From assembly GCA_014529385.2 (NCBI GenBank), contig CM043946.1, positions 14,959,077 to 15,023,076 of the forward strand: a stretch of DNA of 64,000 bases, written 5' to 3'. A program made the position numbers and the translations under genes. The stretch's first letter is position 1; every line of letters starts with the position of its first letter. Origin of the DNA: Adiantum capillus-veneris. Its lineage: Eukaryota > Streptophyta > Polypodiopsida > Polypodiales > Pteridaceae. The notes under the pieces are model-generated. The model was not told the DNA's origin. It made no database searches and was given only the letters and a program-made list of their open reading frames with translations. Below, piece after piece: positions 10,867 through 22,195 of the stretch.

Positions 10867-12380
10867 TGATAGCGGGAAAAAGAGCAGTGCAATCGGGTGG
10901 CCTCTGTACTCGTGCACACTCCACAAACCACACCTCATGAAAACAAGCAAAGAACAAAACAAGGGGGGCACCACCCTAAATTAAGAGGTTTAGGGACCTC
11001 ACACATAGTGCACATTGGCAAGTGAGACTTCTGGCATTATGATGGCATCAAAACATATGGCAAAACACATAGAAACGAAGCTTAGGGACCTTATGTAGCA
11101 TATATATACACAAGACATCAGCTTAACAATACAACGGCATCTGATCATACATAACAAGGATATAGAGAAGCAAGCCAAGGATGGCATAATCCCTTGTCCA
11201 AAACAATCGACCCAGCAAGTAGGTATGATCCTACTGACAACACATCAATACCTTAGAGAATGATGGCGAGGATGGTGGCCATGGAGCATGAGACAAGACT
11301 CCTTATTTAGGTTTTAGGGCTAGTAATGTAGCATACTAGAGGGAGAGAGAGAGAGGGAGAGAGAGTAGAGCTCCATCCATAGCTCCTCGTTGTGAGCAAT
11401 GTCGTCATAGCTTCATTGCTTGGTGAAGTGGGTGAAGTGTTGGTTTTGAGTGATAGAAGGCCTCCTTATATAGGTTTCTGAGAGGGTTTAGGATTAGGGA
11501 TAAACATGCTTAAATCCGTTGATTGGGGTTACTTTTTGCTTAGGGTGGTCAACAGATTGAGGTCACCTGATATGTCACCATCAAGATATTCTCTAGAGTG
11601 ATGTGAGAGGGGAGGGTAAATGCTGATTTTTCTGATTGTGACACATGGGGATAAGGCCTTGACCAGCATTTAAGAGCAGGTAAGGTGGCTGTTGAAACTG
11701 GAGGTTCTGCACATGTCAGGGGGGGACCTGCTGGGTCCTCCCGAATATCAAATTCTCAAAAAATCCTCAACCATGGCTTCTTTTGACATGCGTTCTTTGA
11801 AAAAATCAGCATGTCTCTTTTCAACTCAAAAGTCTTTATCCCTGTTGACTCACCTTTACCATAAGATTTTCCCCTTTTCTCCTCCTGTAACTGCATTATT
11901 GATGCCCAATCACTGCTTCTAGTAATAGTGAACTGTTACCTATCAAATACTTATGGTGCAGTAAAAATTATTTACCATGGGTAAAAAAAGTTACTGTAGG
12001 TAAAAAGTGATTTGTATTTACCATGTAGGTGAAAAATATTTACTCTAGGTAAAAAATATCTACTGTGGTAAAAAATATTTACTGTCGATAAAAAAGTGAA
12101 AACAGAGTATGGTGTGCTGTGAGTCCACACGAAAATCCTCGTGTAAATTTCATTAGAAATTCACACCTAGAATGGGCTATTCTGTAAGATATAGGTTGTA
12201 GGCATGCATAAGAGCTCGTTCCCACGTATCTTCTGTCCATGGCACTTTTTACTCTTTGGTGCTTGTGAAGTAGATTTTTCTTCTCTTTCGGGATCCCTTG
12301 GACTAGAGTATCCTCATCTCCCCAACAACTGACTGTGCCTTTATTGCATCTTCAGAAGGGGTCCTAAAAACCATGCATCA
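10867..12380 (-). repeat. gypsy-1 5' LTR
   Basis: Same length and ends as 2461-3974. The TATA box is at 11466-11472 (minus). The LTR is followed by the second CCTAC at 12381-12385. Confidence 0.95.
11466..11472 (-). promoter_or_regulatory. TATA box of gypsy-1 5' LTR
   Basis: TATATAA on the minus strand within CCTATATAAGGAGG. This is the LTR copy that would start the genomic RNA. Confidence 0.65.
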
Positions 12381-12385
12381 CCTAC

Positions 12386-13328
12386 CAACCTTCATGAGCT
12401 TAATATGGTTGCACAACCAATTGAAAAGCGCACAACAATGCGGTGACGAAGTGACTGAGGAAGAGTGGGAGTACTCTCGGGGTTGCGCGACCAAGTTAAG
12501 TTTGCAATGTACGACTAGCTAGTGACTTTATTTCTAAACGTTTGAACGGCCACTCATAATCTTTGTTCGTTGTAGTATAAGTCATACACAGCATCATGGT
12601 GTAAAGGTCGACATTTTAGGGTGGAACGAATCGACAAAAAGCGTTTTACTCAAGATTGTGGAATCATAGCAAAATTTGAACAGTCTAGTCGACGACGTTC
12701 CTCTGATGCAAATCCTGTGGTGGCGGAACTCACTTACTTCGGCACGCTGCAAGAGATTTTGCGGATCGATTACAGAGGATTTTTTGTCGACTTGTTCGAC
12801 GTGCAATGGTTCAAGATAATCATGGAGGGTCGCAACGCTACTGTGCGTAGAGGAGAGTCAAGTTTTCTTGAGGTGGATTCTACTAAGAAATGGACTCACC
12901 TAAGAGACACTTTCGTACTACCCGAGCATTGTGAACAAGTAAGTATGTAAATAGTGAACATCCCCCTTTTACAAGTTATGTGCTTGAAAGCTCTCATGTA
13001 TGTTATGTGGCTCTGGCAGGTAATATTTCATCCTACAAAGTCTACATCAAACTGGTGGTACGTCATAGAGGTAGCCCCTCGTAGTGCAAGGAGGTATGAT
13101 GTCTACCATGTGCCAATCACAACGGCATCAATGGAGGAGATCAGACAAGATGCTCAATCAGAAGCCGCTGCGGTGGTGCCAGACGAGCATCAAGATGCTA
13201 CTACTCTATATGGGGTGCATGCAGAGGAGCTACAAAATGAAACAAAGGATATGTGTTTAAACGGAGAGCTCTATATAGATATAGGAAGTTATGCTGAGTT
13301 ATGCGAGGATGAGAGAGAGATCTCTTAA
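12386..13328 (+). pseudogene. CACTA TnpD-like transposase, last part (copy A, DUF4216)
   Basis: This continues the gene cut at 2460. An intron at about 12495-12571 has a mutated donor (TT where copy B has GT). The next exon matches DUF4216 (DVQWFKIIMEGRNATVRRG, TFVLPEHCEQ). A further intron ends in CTCTGGCAG near 13019, and the last exon reads VIFHPTKSTSNWWYVIEVAP. It ends in an acidic tail at 13328. Copy B has the matching segments at 23283-24200 on the minus strand. Confidence 0.85.
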
Positions 13329-13600
13329 AGCCACAAATATTGTATTTGAACAATTTTGCTCCGTGTTGTAAAAGCTCTAGCTCTCTAAGTACCTTCCATG
13401 GTGTATAACTCTCTTTTCTACTCGCGCTCACATCTTTTGATTGAAAATTCTGAGTTTTCGACCTGCCTCTTCTATCACTCAATTCATTGCGTCATTGTAT
13501 TTATATGCGTCATTACGTCATTGTATTTAATGGTCTTTGCGTCATTGTCTACTCTATTCATTGAATATTAAGTTTAAATATTCGTGTGTTTAATGCAGGT

Positions 13601-14910
13601 ATGGATGATGAGGAGTTTCTTTCTTCTTTGTCACCATAGCAGAGACAGTGGTACGTGGAGCGTCATCGCTCTGGCGCATCATCGCGCGTTCCTACTCCAT
13701 CCGCATCTCCCTCTCTTTCGGAGCATTCGGCGCCCTCCGAAGCTTCGGCGTCGACGAGACGAGCTTCACACTCGTCTAGACACCGGCGCTCTAGTGGTGG
13801 CGGTGGCGGTTGTTGTGGGGATTCCGCCATCAATGCCTCCACACCACCTCGTGTTCGACGAGGCTCTTTACCCTCCCCTTCTTTGCCCGCATCCACACCA
13901 GCCACAACATCGCCATCTACACCAGGTTTTGCACGGCTGACTGTTCCTAGAAGCTACACACCTCTACCTACTCCGCTAGGAGCCACCCCACTCGACACTC
14001 CTCGCTTCGGGGCCCAGACGCCGGTGGAGACACCTGACGTCCGTACCCCCATCGACACGCTGCTAGAGACCCCTGTCGGGACACCCAGGTTCACGGATCA
14101 CCGGCCAGAGGGCTTGCCTTACTCCGTCGACTTCAACGGCGGCATCATCATGGATGATGACGACAAGAAGGTGATCTCGCGCATGCGTGGTCTTTGCTCT
14201 CAGCTGTTTAGACACTACATACTAAAAAAATGGAGTGAAGTACCAAGTGATTTAAAAAATATAGTCATCAGCATACTTCATGATGAGTTTCCCGTTCCAA
14301 CACGGGATCAACGCTTGAATGAAGACCTGATGAAGATTCGAATGCGCGAATACTGCAAACACAAGCGTTCCGAAGTGCAAAAAGCAATCAACCATGGGTG
14401 GAACAGGCCTGATTGGCTGGCCAAAGAAGATTGGAAGAATGCGAAGAAAGCAGCGCGCGAGAATCCCGACAAGTGGAAGCAACAAAAGGATGCAGCCAGA
14501 GCGGGAGTAGAGGCAGGGAGCTCGCACCACTTGGGGAGCGGTGGATGGGCATCATTTGAGGCCGATTTTGTAAGTGTTTTCGCATTGCTCTTTATGTTCG
14601 ATAGTTTAGGGTTTATGAGTTTTTTAATTCTAACATAATGAAATCTTTGTATGTTTTGACAGTGGTCGATGACAGGACGTGATCCCACACCGTACGAGCG
14701 CAAGTACGCAGGCAGGAAGGGCTTAAACGCCCTGATGGACATTCTCAGTTCTTGCGGCGGCATGGTTAGTATTAGGGTTTACTCTTTTCTATTTTTTGTA
14801 TTGTTTTATAAATGTCCTTATATGTTTATACTTACTGAAAGCTGTCTTATTGTCTTTTTTTGCAGAATCCGACAGATACGCCGCTTGGACGCGATGAGAC
14901 GTCTGACTAG
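13601..14910 (+). pseudogene. CACTA TnpA-like gene (Transposase_24 type), copy A
   Basis: Three exons fit in phase: 13601-14569, 14663-14764 and 14866-14910 (371 codons plus stop). The N-terminal 170 residues are Ser/Thr/Pro-rich with repeats of the type TPxxTPxxxTP. The middle (KKVISRMRGLCSQLFRHYIL, WSEVPSDLKNIVISILHDEF, then MREYCKHKRSEVQKAI and NRPDWLAKEDW) fits the plant transposase 24 family, proteins that bind subterminal repeats. Codon 13 is TAG where copy B has CAG; copy B has TAG three codons later where A has CAG. Confidence 0.75.
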
Positions 14911-15248
14911 ACGACGTCAGTTTAGCCGTAGCTAGATAGCATTAGTTTAGGGTTTCTCATAGCTTATGTATCATGAGACGGATTTTATACGTCTTTTTGA
15001 ACCATGTATATTATTACATTTGTCACCGCAGTTCATTTTGACAATCAATTCTTTATGCCTATGATGTTGTACAATTGTCATTATTACATTTGCCAATCAA
15101 TTCATTTTGCCTATGATGTGTACAATTGTCAATTTTACGCTTGTCAATTTTGCAAACAATGCGTCTTGTGGGTGACTATTTTGAGTCTATTATCTACCCT
15201 TGCACTTTTTTTAAAAAGTGAATCAAGTACAATATGGTTGATGGGTGG

Positions 15249-15472
15249 CAGGGCTCTGTAGCGTTGCTATGAGCGTCGCTATAGACTTCTGTGTAAACGT
15301 CGCTATAACCGTTGCTATGAGCATCTCTATATAGAGACGCTCATAGCGACGCCTATAGCAACGGTTATAGCGGTGCTCTCGTAGCGACGCTATTAGCGAC
15401 GCCGGGGGTTAAAAAAACCCAGTGTATTTCTGTCGCTAACAGCGTCACAAGAGCACACAACCTCTTGTAGTG
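15249..15472 (-). repeat. Subterminal repeats and terminal inverted repeat of CACTA copy A
   Basis: Many direct and inverted copies of a GCGTCGCTATAG-like motif occupy 15255-15415, the kind of zone that TnpA proteins bind. The final 32 bases (15441-15472) are the inverse of 17871-17902, starting CACTACAAGAGGTTGTGTGC. The three bases after the end are ATG. Confidence 0.9.
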
Positions 15473-16319
15473 ATGTCTACGTCAATGCGTAGAGCTCTTA
15501 CCTATGGTTGCAATGCAACAGACCGCACTTCAATGTGCAACCAACAAGGGAGTAGGAAGCATGAGAAGTGAGAAGTGTTAGCTCACGCTGTGTATTTCTT
15601 ATTCAAAACTTGACAATAACTTACAAAAATCAACATTTATACCTTGGCCAAGGTTTTTTGGTCAAAAACGAATCATCTAGAAGCTCTAACTAAGGATAAG
15701 TTGATATAATCTGGAAGCTTATAGCTCCGGCTCATCGGTTACAATATCCACTTGAAAAATAGGAGTTACAATATTCTCGATTTGTCAAAAGTAGTGCAAC
15801 AAGACGTTGCGTAAAAATCGACAGAGATACCGGCAAGACAAGCTTTCTTTTAAAAGTAAAATACGCTGGAATAAGCATCATAATAAACACCGATATTGTA
15901 GCGTCGGTATACATATAGATAAGCACCATCCAAATATGCCAAATTATAACCGTCAGAATACACGTAGCTATATACGCTTGTATGCGTGCAATTACACATG
16001 CCGATAATTTTATTAATACCGATGATTTTTTTGACGCCTGTATCGGCATACATACCTAATTTTGTTTTGATGACCAAACCTGCAAAAGAAAATTTGGGCA
16101 GAGAGGACTGGAAACTGGTGCTGCATGTACTGCAACAACAAAAACAGTCCTCTCTACCCACAAGAAGAGAGGACTGTTGTGCACAAGCAATCGCACTCCA
16201 CCTACAAGTGGACACTAAAGAGTGGGTGTATGCAGATTAGCAAACCTGTAAAAATAATTACAAAACCACAAAATCAAAAGCTTAATCATGATAAGTTCTC
16301 CAAAAGCATAACAATAACG

Positions 16320-16570
16320 TCGACTCCCAAACCATAGGTCCAACAGCATAACCATAACCATAACCATAATCTAATTTCCAAACCATAACTATCACATGAT
16401 TGCCATACCATCACTGAAAACCATAACCATAATTTGATTTTCAAACCCTAACCATACCATGATTTCCATACCATCATTGCAAAACCATAACCATAACTTG
16501 ATTGCCAAACCATGACCAAAACCTCTGTGCCATACCATAACCATAACCTCTGTGCCATACCATAATTGCG
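16320..16570 (+). repeat. Irregular AACCATA tandem array
   Basis: Runs of AACCATAACCATAACC are spaced by variable pieces such as TTTGATTTTCAAACC, CATACCATCATTG and CTCTGTGCCATACC. It is minisatellite-like; no coding frame is implied. Confidence 0.7.
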
Positions 16571-17559
16571 AAACACATCATAATAAAAAACGGAATGCAA
16601 AACCACAAACATAAGCACTACAAAATTGTACATGAAAACAATCACTGCATAAGACTGTATCAAGAAGACCACAGCTACAAAAAAAACTGTACAAAGAAGA
16701 CTGTATGAAGATGACTGAGTAAGACTGTACAAAGAAGACCATCATGGTACTCCATCTCAGTCGTCGACGTCCTCTCTCTCCTCTTGCAGCTGGGTCAAAA
16801 GGGCCACAAGCCCATGCTTGTACGCATACTTCTCCTCTCGGTGTGTCGGAAGGCATTTCACGGAAACGTCCTACAAAATTATGGTTTAATCATGAGATAA
16901 ATATTCAAATTGCATATATATTTTCAACAATGCAACGCATACGTATAATACTTACAAAATCATGTCGAACTGTGTTGTAGCCTCCACTCCAAAGATGTTA
17001 CAAACCATCAGACTCCAAATGTGCTTTGGCTACATCTCTCTGCTGCTGAAATTTGTCTAGATTGTCTTGTGTCTCTTGTGCAATCCTTGCCTACTTGTCT
17101 GTGTCCAACCATGCAGGGGGAAAGGGGGAAATGAGAAAACCACTAGCACACAATCTGAATTCCTCTCTATAGCCAAGTGATTTAACAACACCCCTATCCC
17201 CTAGTAAACACACACCTAGACTCCCGATCTGCAAACAATCACTACCCAAGCCCGCACCTAACCATCCCAGACTATACACACTCAGTCACAAAGTAAACAA
17301 GCATGACTCTATCTCTGAACTCTCATTGCACTTTATACCATAAATAACTAGCATTGACTCCCTCAGGCACCCAAAGGTTACTAGTCTATATGATAAGTTT
17401 GCCTACAAGCTAGCAAATACCCTTTAGCACACATGATGCCCGTACAAATACCATTCACATTTATGACACATCATTGGACATGAAAAAAAACCTTGTCAAG
17501 ATCCTTCAAAGGAAGGTATACAAAGGTGTTGAACCCCTTCTCTTGCTCAAGAATGATGC

Positions 17560-17870
17560 CTTCGACCCTTTATAGGTGCAATCTTCCATGCTTGCAGACA
17601 ATCTCTGCTCACTATTTTTGATCTCGACTTCTGCTTGGCATTCCGTGGAATTTCTCAACATACGGCCAACCCCTTCTCCTCACAGCTCTTGGCTTTGCAT
17701 TTCCCAGAAGGTAGTGTCCTCTTCTCTCTGTAATAGCACCCACTCCTCAGCTCCATGGCAGTCCACTATAGTATCTAATATCACCCACAAGGAGCACCCT
17801 CATCCTTTCGCTGCATCTCTTAGACTTCCCACTGTAGCGTTTTCCTATGGTAGTGCTCCCCACCTGCTTT
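17560..17870 (+). repeat. Repeat flank of CACTA copy B, shared with 36870-37055
   Basis: Stretches such as CTGTAATAGCACCCACTCCT and AAGGAGCACCCTCATCCTTT match 36900-37000. At 36870-37055 the sequence runs on uninterrupted past CCCCACCTGCTTT, exactly where CACTACAAGAGG starts here. That other copy therefore shows the empty site for this border. Confidence 0.8.
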
Positions 17871-18110
17871 CACTACAAGAGGTTGTGTGCTCTTGTGACG
17901 CTTTTAGCAATGGAAATACACTGGGTTTTTATAAACCCCCGACGTCGCTAAGAGCCTCGATACGGGAACGTCGCTATAAGCGTTGCTATAACAGGATTTA
18001 TAAGCGTCGCTATAATCATCACTATATAGCGACGCCTATAGCGACGTTGCAGAGCCATCTATAGTGACGCCACGGAGACTTATATAGCGACGTTCATAGC
18101 GACGCTCGAG
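17871..18110 (+). repeat. Terminal inverted repeat and subterminal repeats of CACTA copy B
   Basis: It starts with 32 bases identical to the inverse of 15441-15472 and continues with GCGTCGCTATAA-type motifs in both orientations, like those of copy A. Confidence 0.9.
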
Positions 18111-19274
18111 AGGAAAAAAATTGGTGGCAGGCCATCAACCATATTGAATGTTTCATTAATCGATTCACCTTTGAAAAAAAGTGCAAAGGTAGATACAGAC
18201 CCAAAATAGTCACCCACAAGACAATATAACCTTTAACTCCATCATCCATAGTACATATTGTTTGCAAAATAAAGATACAAAGATGACAAGCGTGAATTGA
18301 TGAAAGTAAATAAATGACAATTGTACACATAGGCAAAATCACTTGATTGTTAACCTTTGCAAATGTAATAGTTACAAACCATTGTCATTATTTAAAAAAT
18401 ATACATGGTTTTTAAAAAGACGTATAAAAGTCGTCTCATGATACATAAGCTATGACAAAAAGAAACTAATGCTATCTAGCTATGGCTAAACTGACGTCGT
18501 CTAATCAGACGTCTCATCACGTCCAAGCGGCGTATGTGTCGGATTCTGCAAAAAACATAAAGATAGCTTTTTGTAAGTATAAACATATAGCGATGTTTAT
18601 AAAACAATACAACAAATAGAAAAGAAAAAACCCTAATACTAACCATGCCGCTGCGAGAACACAGAATGTCCATAAGGGCATTTAAGCCCTTCCTGTCTGT
18701 GTACTCACGCTCGAACGGTGTGGGATCCTGTCATCGACCACTATCAAAACATACAAAGAATCCATTATGTTAGAATTTAAAAACCCATACACCCTAAAAT
18801 ATCAAACATAGAGAGAAATGCGAAAACACTTACAAAATTGGCCTCAAATGATTCCCACCCACCGCTCCTCAAGTGGTGCGAGCTCCCTGTCTCTACTCAC
18901 GCTCTGGATGCCTCTTTTTGTTGCTTCCACTTATCGGGATTCTCGTACGCTCCTTTCTTCGCATTCTTGCAATCTTCTTTGGCTAGTTAATCTGGTCTAT
19001 TCCACCCATGCTTGATTTCTTTTTGCACTTCAGAACTCTTGTGCTTGCAGTATTCGTGCATTCAAACCTTCATCACGTCTTCATTAAAGCTGTCATCCCG
19101 TGTTGGAACAGGAAACTCGTCATGAAGCATGCTGATGACTCTGTCTTTTAAATCATTTGGTACTTCACTTCAGGTGTTTAGTATGTAGTGTCTAAACACC
19201 TGAGAGCAAAGACCGCGCATGCACTAAATCACCTTCTTGCCTTCATCATCCAAGATGATTCCGCCACTGAAGTC

Positions 19275-19279
19275 GACGG
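19275..19279. repeat. Target site duplication GACGG of the small LTR element
   Basis: GACGG precedes the left LTR and recurs at 22196-22200 after the right LTR. CACTA copy A has an uninterrupted CCGTCGACTTC at the same place (about 14127). Confidence 0.95.
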
Positions 19280-19421
19280 TGTTGAGAGAGAAAGAGAGAG
19301 CACAAGAATAGAACCCCAAAGTGTGTAGAATACACACATGAGATGATGTATATATAGAGGGGACCTAGGTGCCATATATAGAGAAGCCATATATTGAGTA
19401 GATTCACATATAAGCTCAACA
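19280..19421 (-). repeat. 3' LTR of the small LTR element
   Basis: 142 bp, with TG/CA ends. It includes ATGATGTATATATAGAGGGG, which may hold a TATA-like sequence on the + strand only. Confidence 0.93.
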
Positions 19422-20099
19422 CCCCCGCTCAAATAAGGGTCCCTAACTGGGGATGAAAAAACCCTTGGGGGATCAAGGGAAAAACCCACAGCTCTATATA
19501 CACCCACCGTTATATTATAAAAATCATTGAATATACAAATGTTCATGAGGAGCTACAACACTCCTTTTACAATGAATATTTTATGAGGATCTACATCACT
19601 CCTTTTACAATGAATGTTTTATGAGGAGTTACATTACTCCTATCCTATCCAATACAATAATGAATACAAAGGTTCGATAAAGAGGTGTAAAGGCTATCGA
19701 TTAGCTCGTAATCAGAAGTGTCTCCATGAATATGCTATGTATCTTGTCATCACTATCGTATCACCAAACATATCTTCATGTTGTCATCAATATGACATGA
19801 CCAAACATATCTTCATAAATCTTTTATTGTCACCAAGTTTGTCTTCATAAAATCAACTCTTTGATGAATCCTACATAGATCATAGACTAAAAAAAAACAT
19901 AGTCATGAAAATTATTAGCATCGTTAGTGAAATAATTTACATTCACAATGCCATAAGAGATGGTTCGCGATGCCACTCTTTTGACGACATATATACGCAC
20001 GAAAACATATGGTACATAGAGTATGAACGTAAAAGTACAAGATGCGTGATTAGGTGATGCAAATGATATGTGTATATACTACATAAAACAACATTTATC

Positions 20100-20680
20100 A
20101 ACGTAGTGATCAATGAATATCATCAAAGTATTAACAAAACATCATCATTGTATCAATAAAAATGAATAAATCATCATGGTATCAACAAAAAGCATCATGA
20201 TATCACCGAAAATAATCATTGTATCAACGAAATAACATCATGGCATCACCGATAATAACCATGGTATCAACGAAACAACATCATGGTATCCCTGAGAATA
20301 ACCATGGTATCAACGAAACAACATCATGGTATCACCGAGAATAACCATGGTATCAACGAAACAGCATCATGGTATAAACAAAAATTACCATGGAATTAAC
20401 AAAATATCATCATGGAATCACCGAGAATAACCATGGTATCAATGAAACAGCATCATGGTATAAACAAAAATCACCATGGAATTAACGAAATATCATTATG
20501 GAATCACCGAGTACCATGGTATCAATGAAACATCATCATGGAATCATCGAGAATAACCATGGTATCAATGAAATATCATCATGGTATCAACAAAAATTAC
20601 CATGACCAAAGTACTAACAAAACATCATCATAGTACCATCAAAATCACTATGGTATCAACGAGAAATTATCAATAAAACG
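20100..20680 (-). repeat. Short-unit tandem array (ATCATGGTATCAACGAAA type)
   Basis: About 15 alternating units of the kind ACCATGGTATCAACGAAAC and ATCATGGTATCACCGAGAA. Many units contain CCATGG or TCATGG. The array is inside the small LTR element. Confidence 0.85.
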
Positions 20681-20929
20681 ACGAAACTATATCTCTAAAA
20701 GAATAATTATATGAAAATAAATCAACGAGTATATCATATAACAAAAGATCATGTACCAACAGTAGCTCCATAGAATTTGGACGATCATCAACTGCTCGAC
20801 TGAATCGGAACGATATGTAACTAGCTTCTGTAGCAAAGTTATGTCAGTAACAAATATATGATTAATGAAGAAAAAATATAATTGAGAAGTTTTCAATTAT
20901 GAGAAAAATCAAAAGCAAAAAGTAAAATT

Positions 20930-22030
20930 TTACTTTTCAAACATATTCGCAGTCCAAGACGATAACCCAAAATCGGTGCAGAATTTAGAGAAACTTTCTT
21001 CTGCAAAGTTATAGACCACATCGATTACGATGGCTTAAGCAAATAGTTTCTCATCGATTCCGATGCCTGCAGCGGCTAATTCCTTCTGCAAAGTTGTAGA
21101 CCACATCGATTCCGGTCCCTTGCACGGGTAGTTTCTACAAAATCGTTTTCAATTATAGCAGAAAACTCAAAAACATAAAACGGAACTTGCTTTTCGGACA
21201 TGTACGCAGTCCGCGAACGCTAACTCAAAATCGGTGCAGAATTTGAAAAAACTTCCTTCTGCAAAGTTGTAGACCATATTGATGCTGGTCTCTCACGCGA
21301 GTAGTTTCTGCAAAATCGTTTTCAGTTAGCAGAGAATTAAAAAACAAAAAGCAAAAGTTGCTTTTCAGGTATGTACGCAGTCCGCGAACGATAACTCAAA
21401 ATCGGTGCAGAATTTGAAAAAACTTCCGTCTGCAAAGTTGTAGACCACATCGATTCCAATTTCTCAAGCGGGTAGTTTTTGCAAAATCGTTTTCAATTAG
21501 CAAAAAAACAAAAAACAAAAAGCGGAAGTTGCTTTTTAGGCATGTACGCAGTCTGTGAACAATAACTCAAAATCGGTACGGAATTTGAAAAAACTTTCTT
21601 CTGCAAAGTTGTAGACCACATTGATTCTAGTCTTGCATGCGAGTAGATTCTGCAAAATGGCTTTCAATTAGCAGAAAAATCAAAAACAAAAAGCGGAAGT
21701 TGCTTTTCAGGCATGTACGCAATCCGCGAACGATAACTCAAAATTTTTGAAGAATTTGAAAAAACTTCCTTCTGCAAAGTTATAGACCACATCGATTCCG
21801 GTCTTTTCTGCGGGTAGTTTCTGCAAAATCGTTTTCAATTAGCAGAAAAATCAAAAACAAAAAGCGGAAGTTGTTTTTCAAGCATGTACGTAGTCCGCGA
21901 GCGATAACTCAAAATCGGTGAAGAATTTGAAAAAACTTCCTTCTGCAAAGTTGTAGACCACATCGATTCCGATCTCTTCCGCGAAGTAGTTGCTGAAAAA
22001 TCGTTTTTATTTAAGAAAAAAATTGAAAAC
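20930..22030 (-). repeat. 171-bp tandem repeat array inside the small LTR element
   Basis: The landmark CTGCAAAGTTGTAGACCAC starts at about 21259, 21430, 21601, 21772 and 21943, a period of 171-172 bp, with two more divergent copies to the left. Each unit also has ACTCAAAATCGGTGCAGAAT and GTACGCAGTCCGCGAACG. The array lies next to the PBS, so it would be the 5' leader of the element RNA. Confidence 0.9.
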
Positions 22031-22040
22031 AAAAACGTAC

Positions 22041-22053
22041 TGCTCTGATACCA
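22041..22053 (-). other. Primer-binding site (initiator tRNA-Met) of the small LTR element
   Basis: The minus strand reads TGGTATCAGAGCA immediately next to the 5' LTR. The match to the tRNA-iMet complement fixes the orientation. Confidence 0.92.
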
Positions 22054-22195
22054 TGTTGAGAGAGAAAGAGAGAGCACAGGAATAGAACCCCAAAGTGTGT
22101 AGAATACACACATGAGATGATGTATATATAGAGGGGACGTGGGTGCCATATATAGAGAATCCATATATTGAGTAGCTTCACATATAAGCTCAACA
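22054..22195 (-). repeat. 5' LTR of the small LTR element
   Basis: 142 bp, same ends as the copy at 19280-19421. Confidence 0.93.

Larger units (their letters stand above)
2461..12380 (-). mobile_element. gypsy-1: complete Tat-type Ty3/gypsy LTR retrotransposon inserted in CACTA copy A
   Basis: A 9920-bp element on the minus strand with two 1514-bp LTRs, a likely primer-binding site next to the right LTR, a purine tract next to the left LTR, and gag-protease-RT-RNase H-second RNase H-integrase between. The LTRs differ at about 38 positions counted by eye (about 2.5 percent) with no net length change, so insertion is fairly recent. The coding part has in-frame stops and frameshifts, so it is probably not autonomous. 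Its closest relative here is gypsy-4 (56847-64000). Confidence 0.93.
1..15472 (+). mobile_element. CACTA (En/Spm) DNA transposon, copy A, left end outside window
   Basis: The + strand carries a TnpD-like transposase gene (Transposase_21, DUF4218 and DUF4216 type segments in order) followed by a TnpA-like gene and a GC-rich subterminal repeat zone. It ends at 15472 in the inverted motif CCTCTTGTAGTG, i.e. CACTACAAGAGG on the other strand, the hallmark of CACTA elements. The last 32 bases are identical to the start of copy B at 17871. The element is interrupted by gypsy-1 (2461-12380), so its own sequence here is about 5.5 kb. Both genes carry stops and frameshifts, so this copy is non-autonomous now. 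Confidence 0.9.
15473..17870. other. Spacer between the two CACTA copies, no gene seen
   Basis: AT-rich, without a convincing ORF. It contains a small hairpin at 16147-16178 (CAGTCCTCTCT, 10-base loop, AGAGAGGACTG), an irregular tandem array at about 16320-16570, and from about 17560 a sequence shared with 36870-37055. The longest frames show no family signature. Confidence 0.6.
19280..22195 (-). mobile_element. Non-coding short-LTR retroelement (TRIM/SMART-like), 2916 bp
   Basis: Two 142-bp LTRs (19280-19421 and 22054-22195) start TGTTGAGAGAG and end AAGCTCAACA. The minus-strand PBS TGGTATCAGAGCA directly adjoins the right LTR and matches the initiator tRNA-Met site used by many plant Copia-type and TRIM elements. 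A purine tract ending GAGCGGGGG adjoins the left LTR. No gag or pol is found. The interior is made of a short-unit array (about 20100-20680) and a 171-bp array (about 20930-22030). LTRs differ at about 5 of 142 positions. It must be mobilised by another element's proteins. Confidence 0.9.

Noticed and set aside
16147-16178. Hairpin as a transcription terminator
   Set aside because: No gene ends nearby, and a third copy of one arm at 16099 suggests simple local repetition.
15800-16240. Several overlapping ORFs in the CACTA spacer
   Set aside because: Short, AT-driven, on both strands, without family signatures or splice support.
20930-22030. CRISPR-like array
   Set aside because: Period is 171 bp with no unique spacers, and it sits inside an LTR element of a eukaryotic genome.
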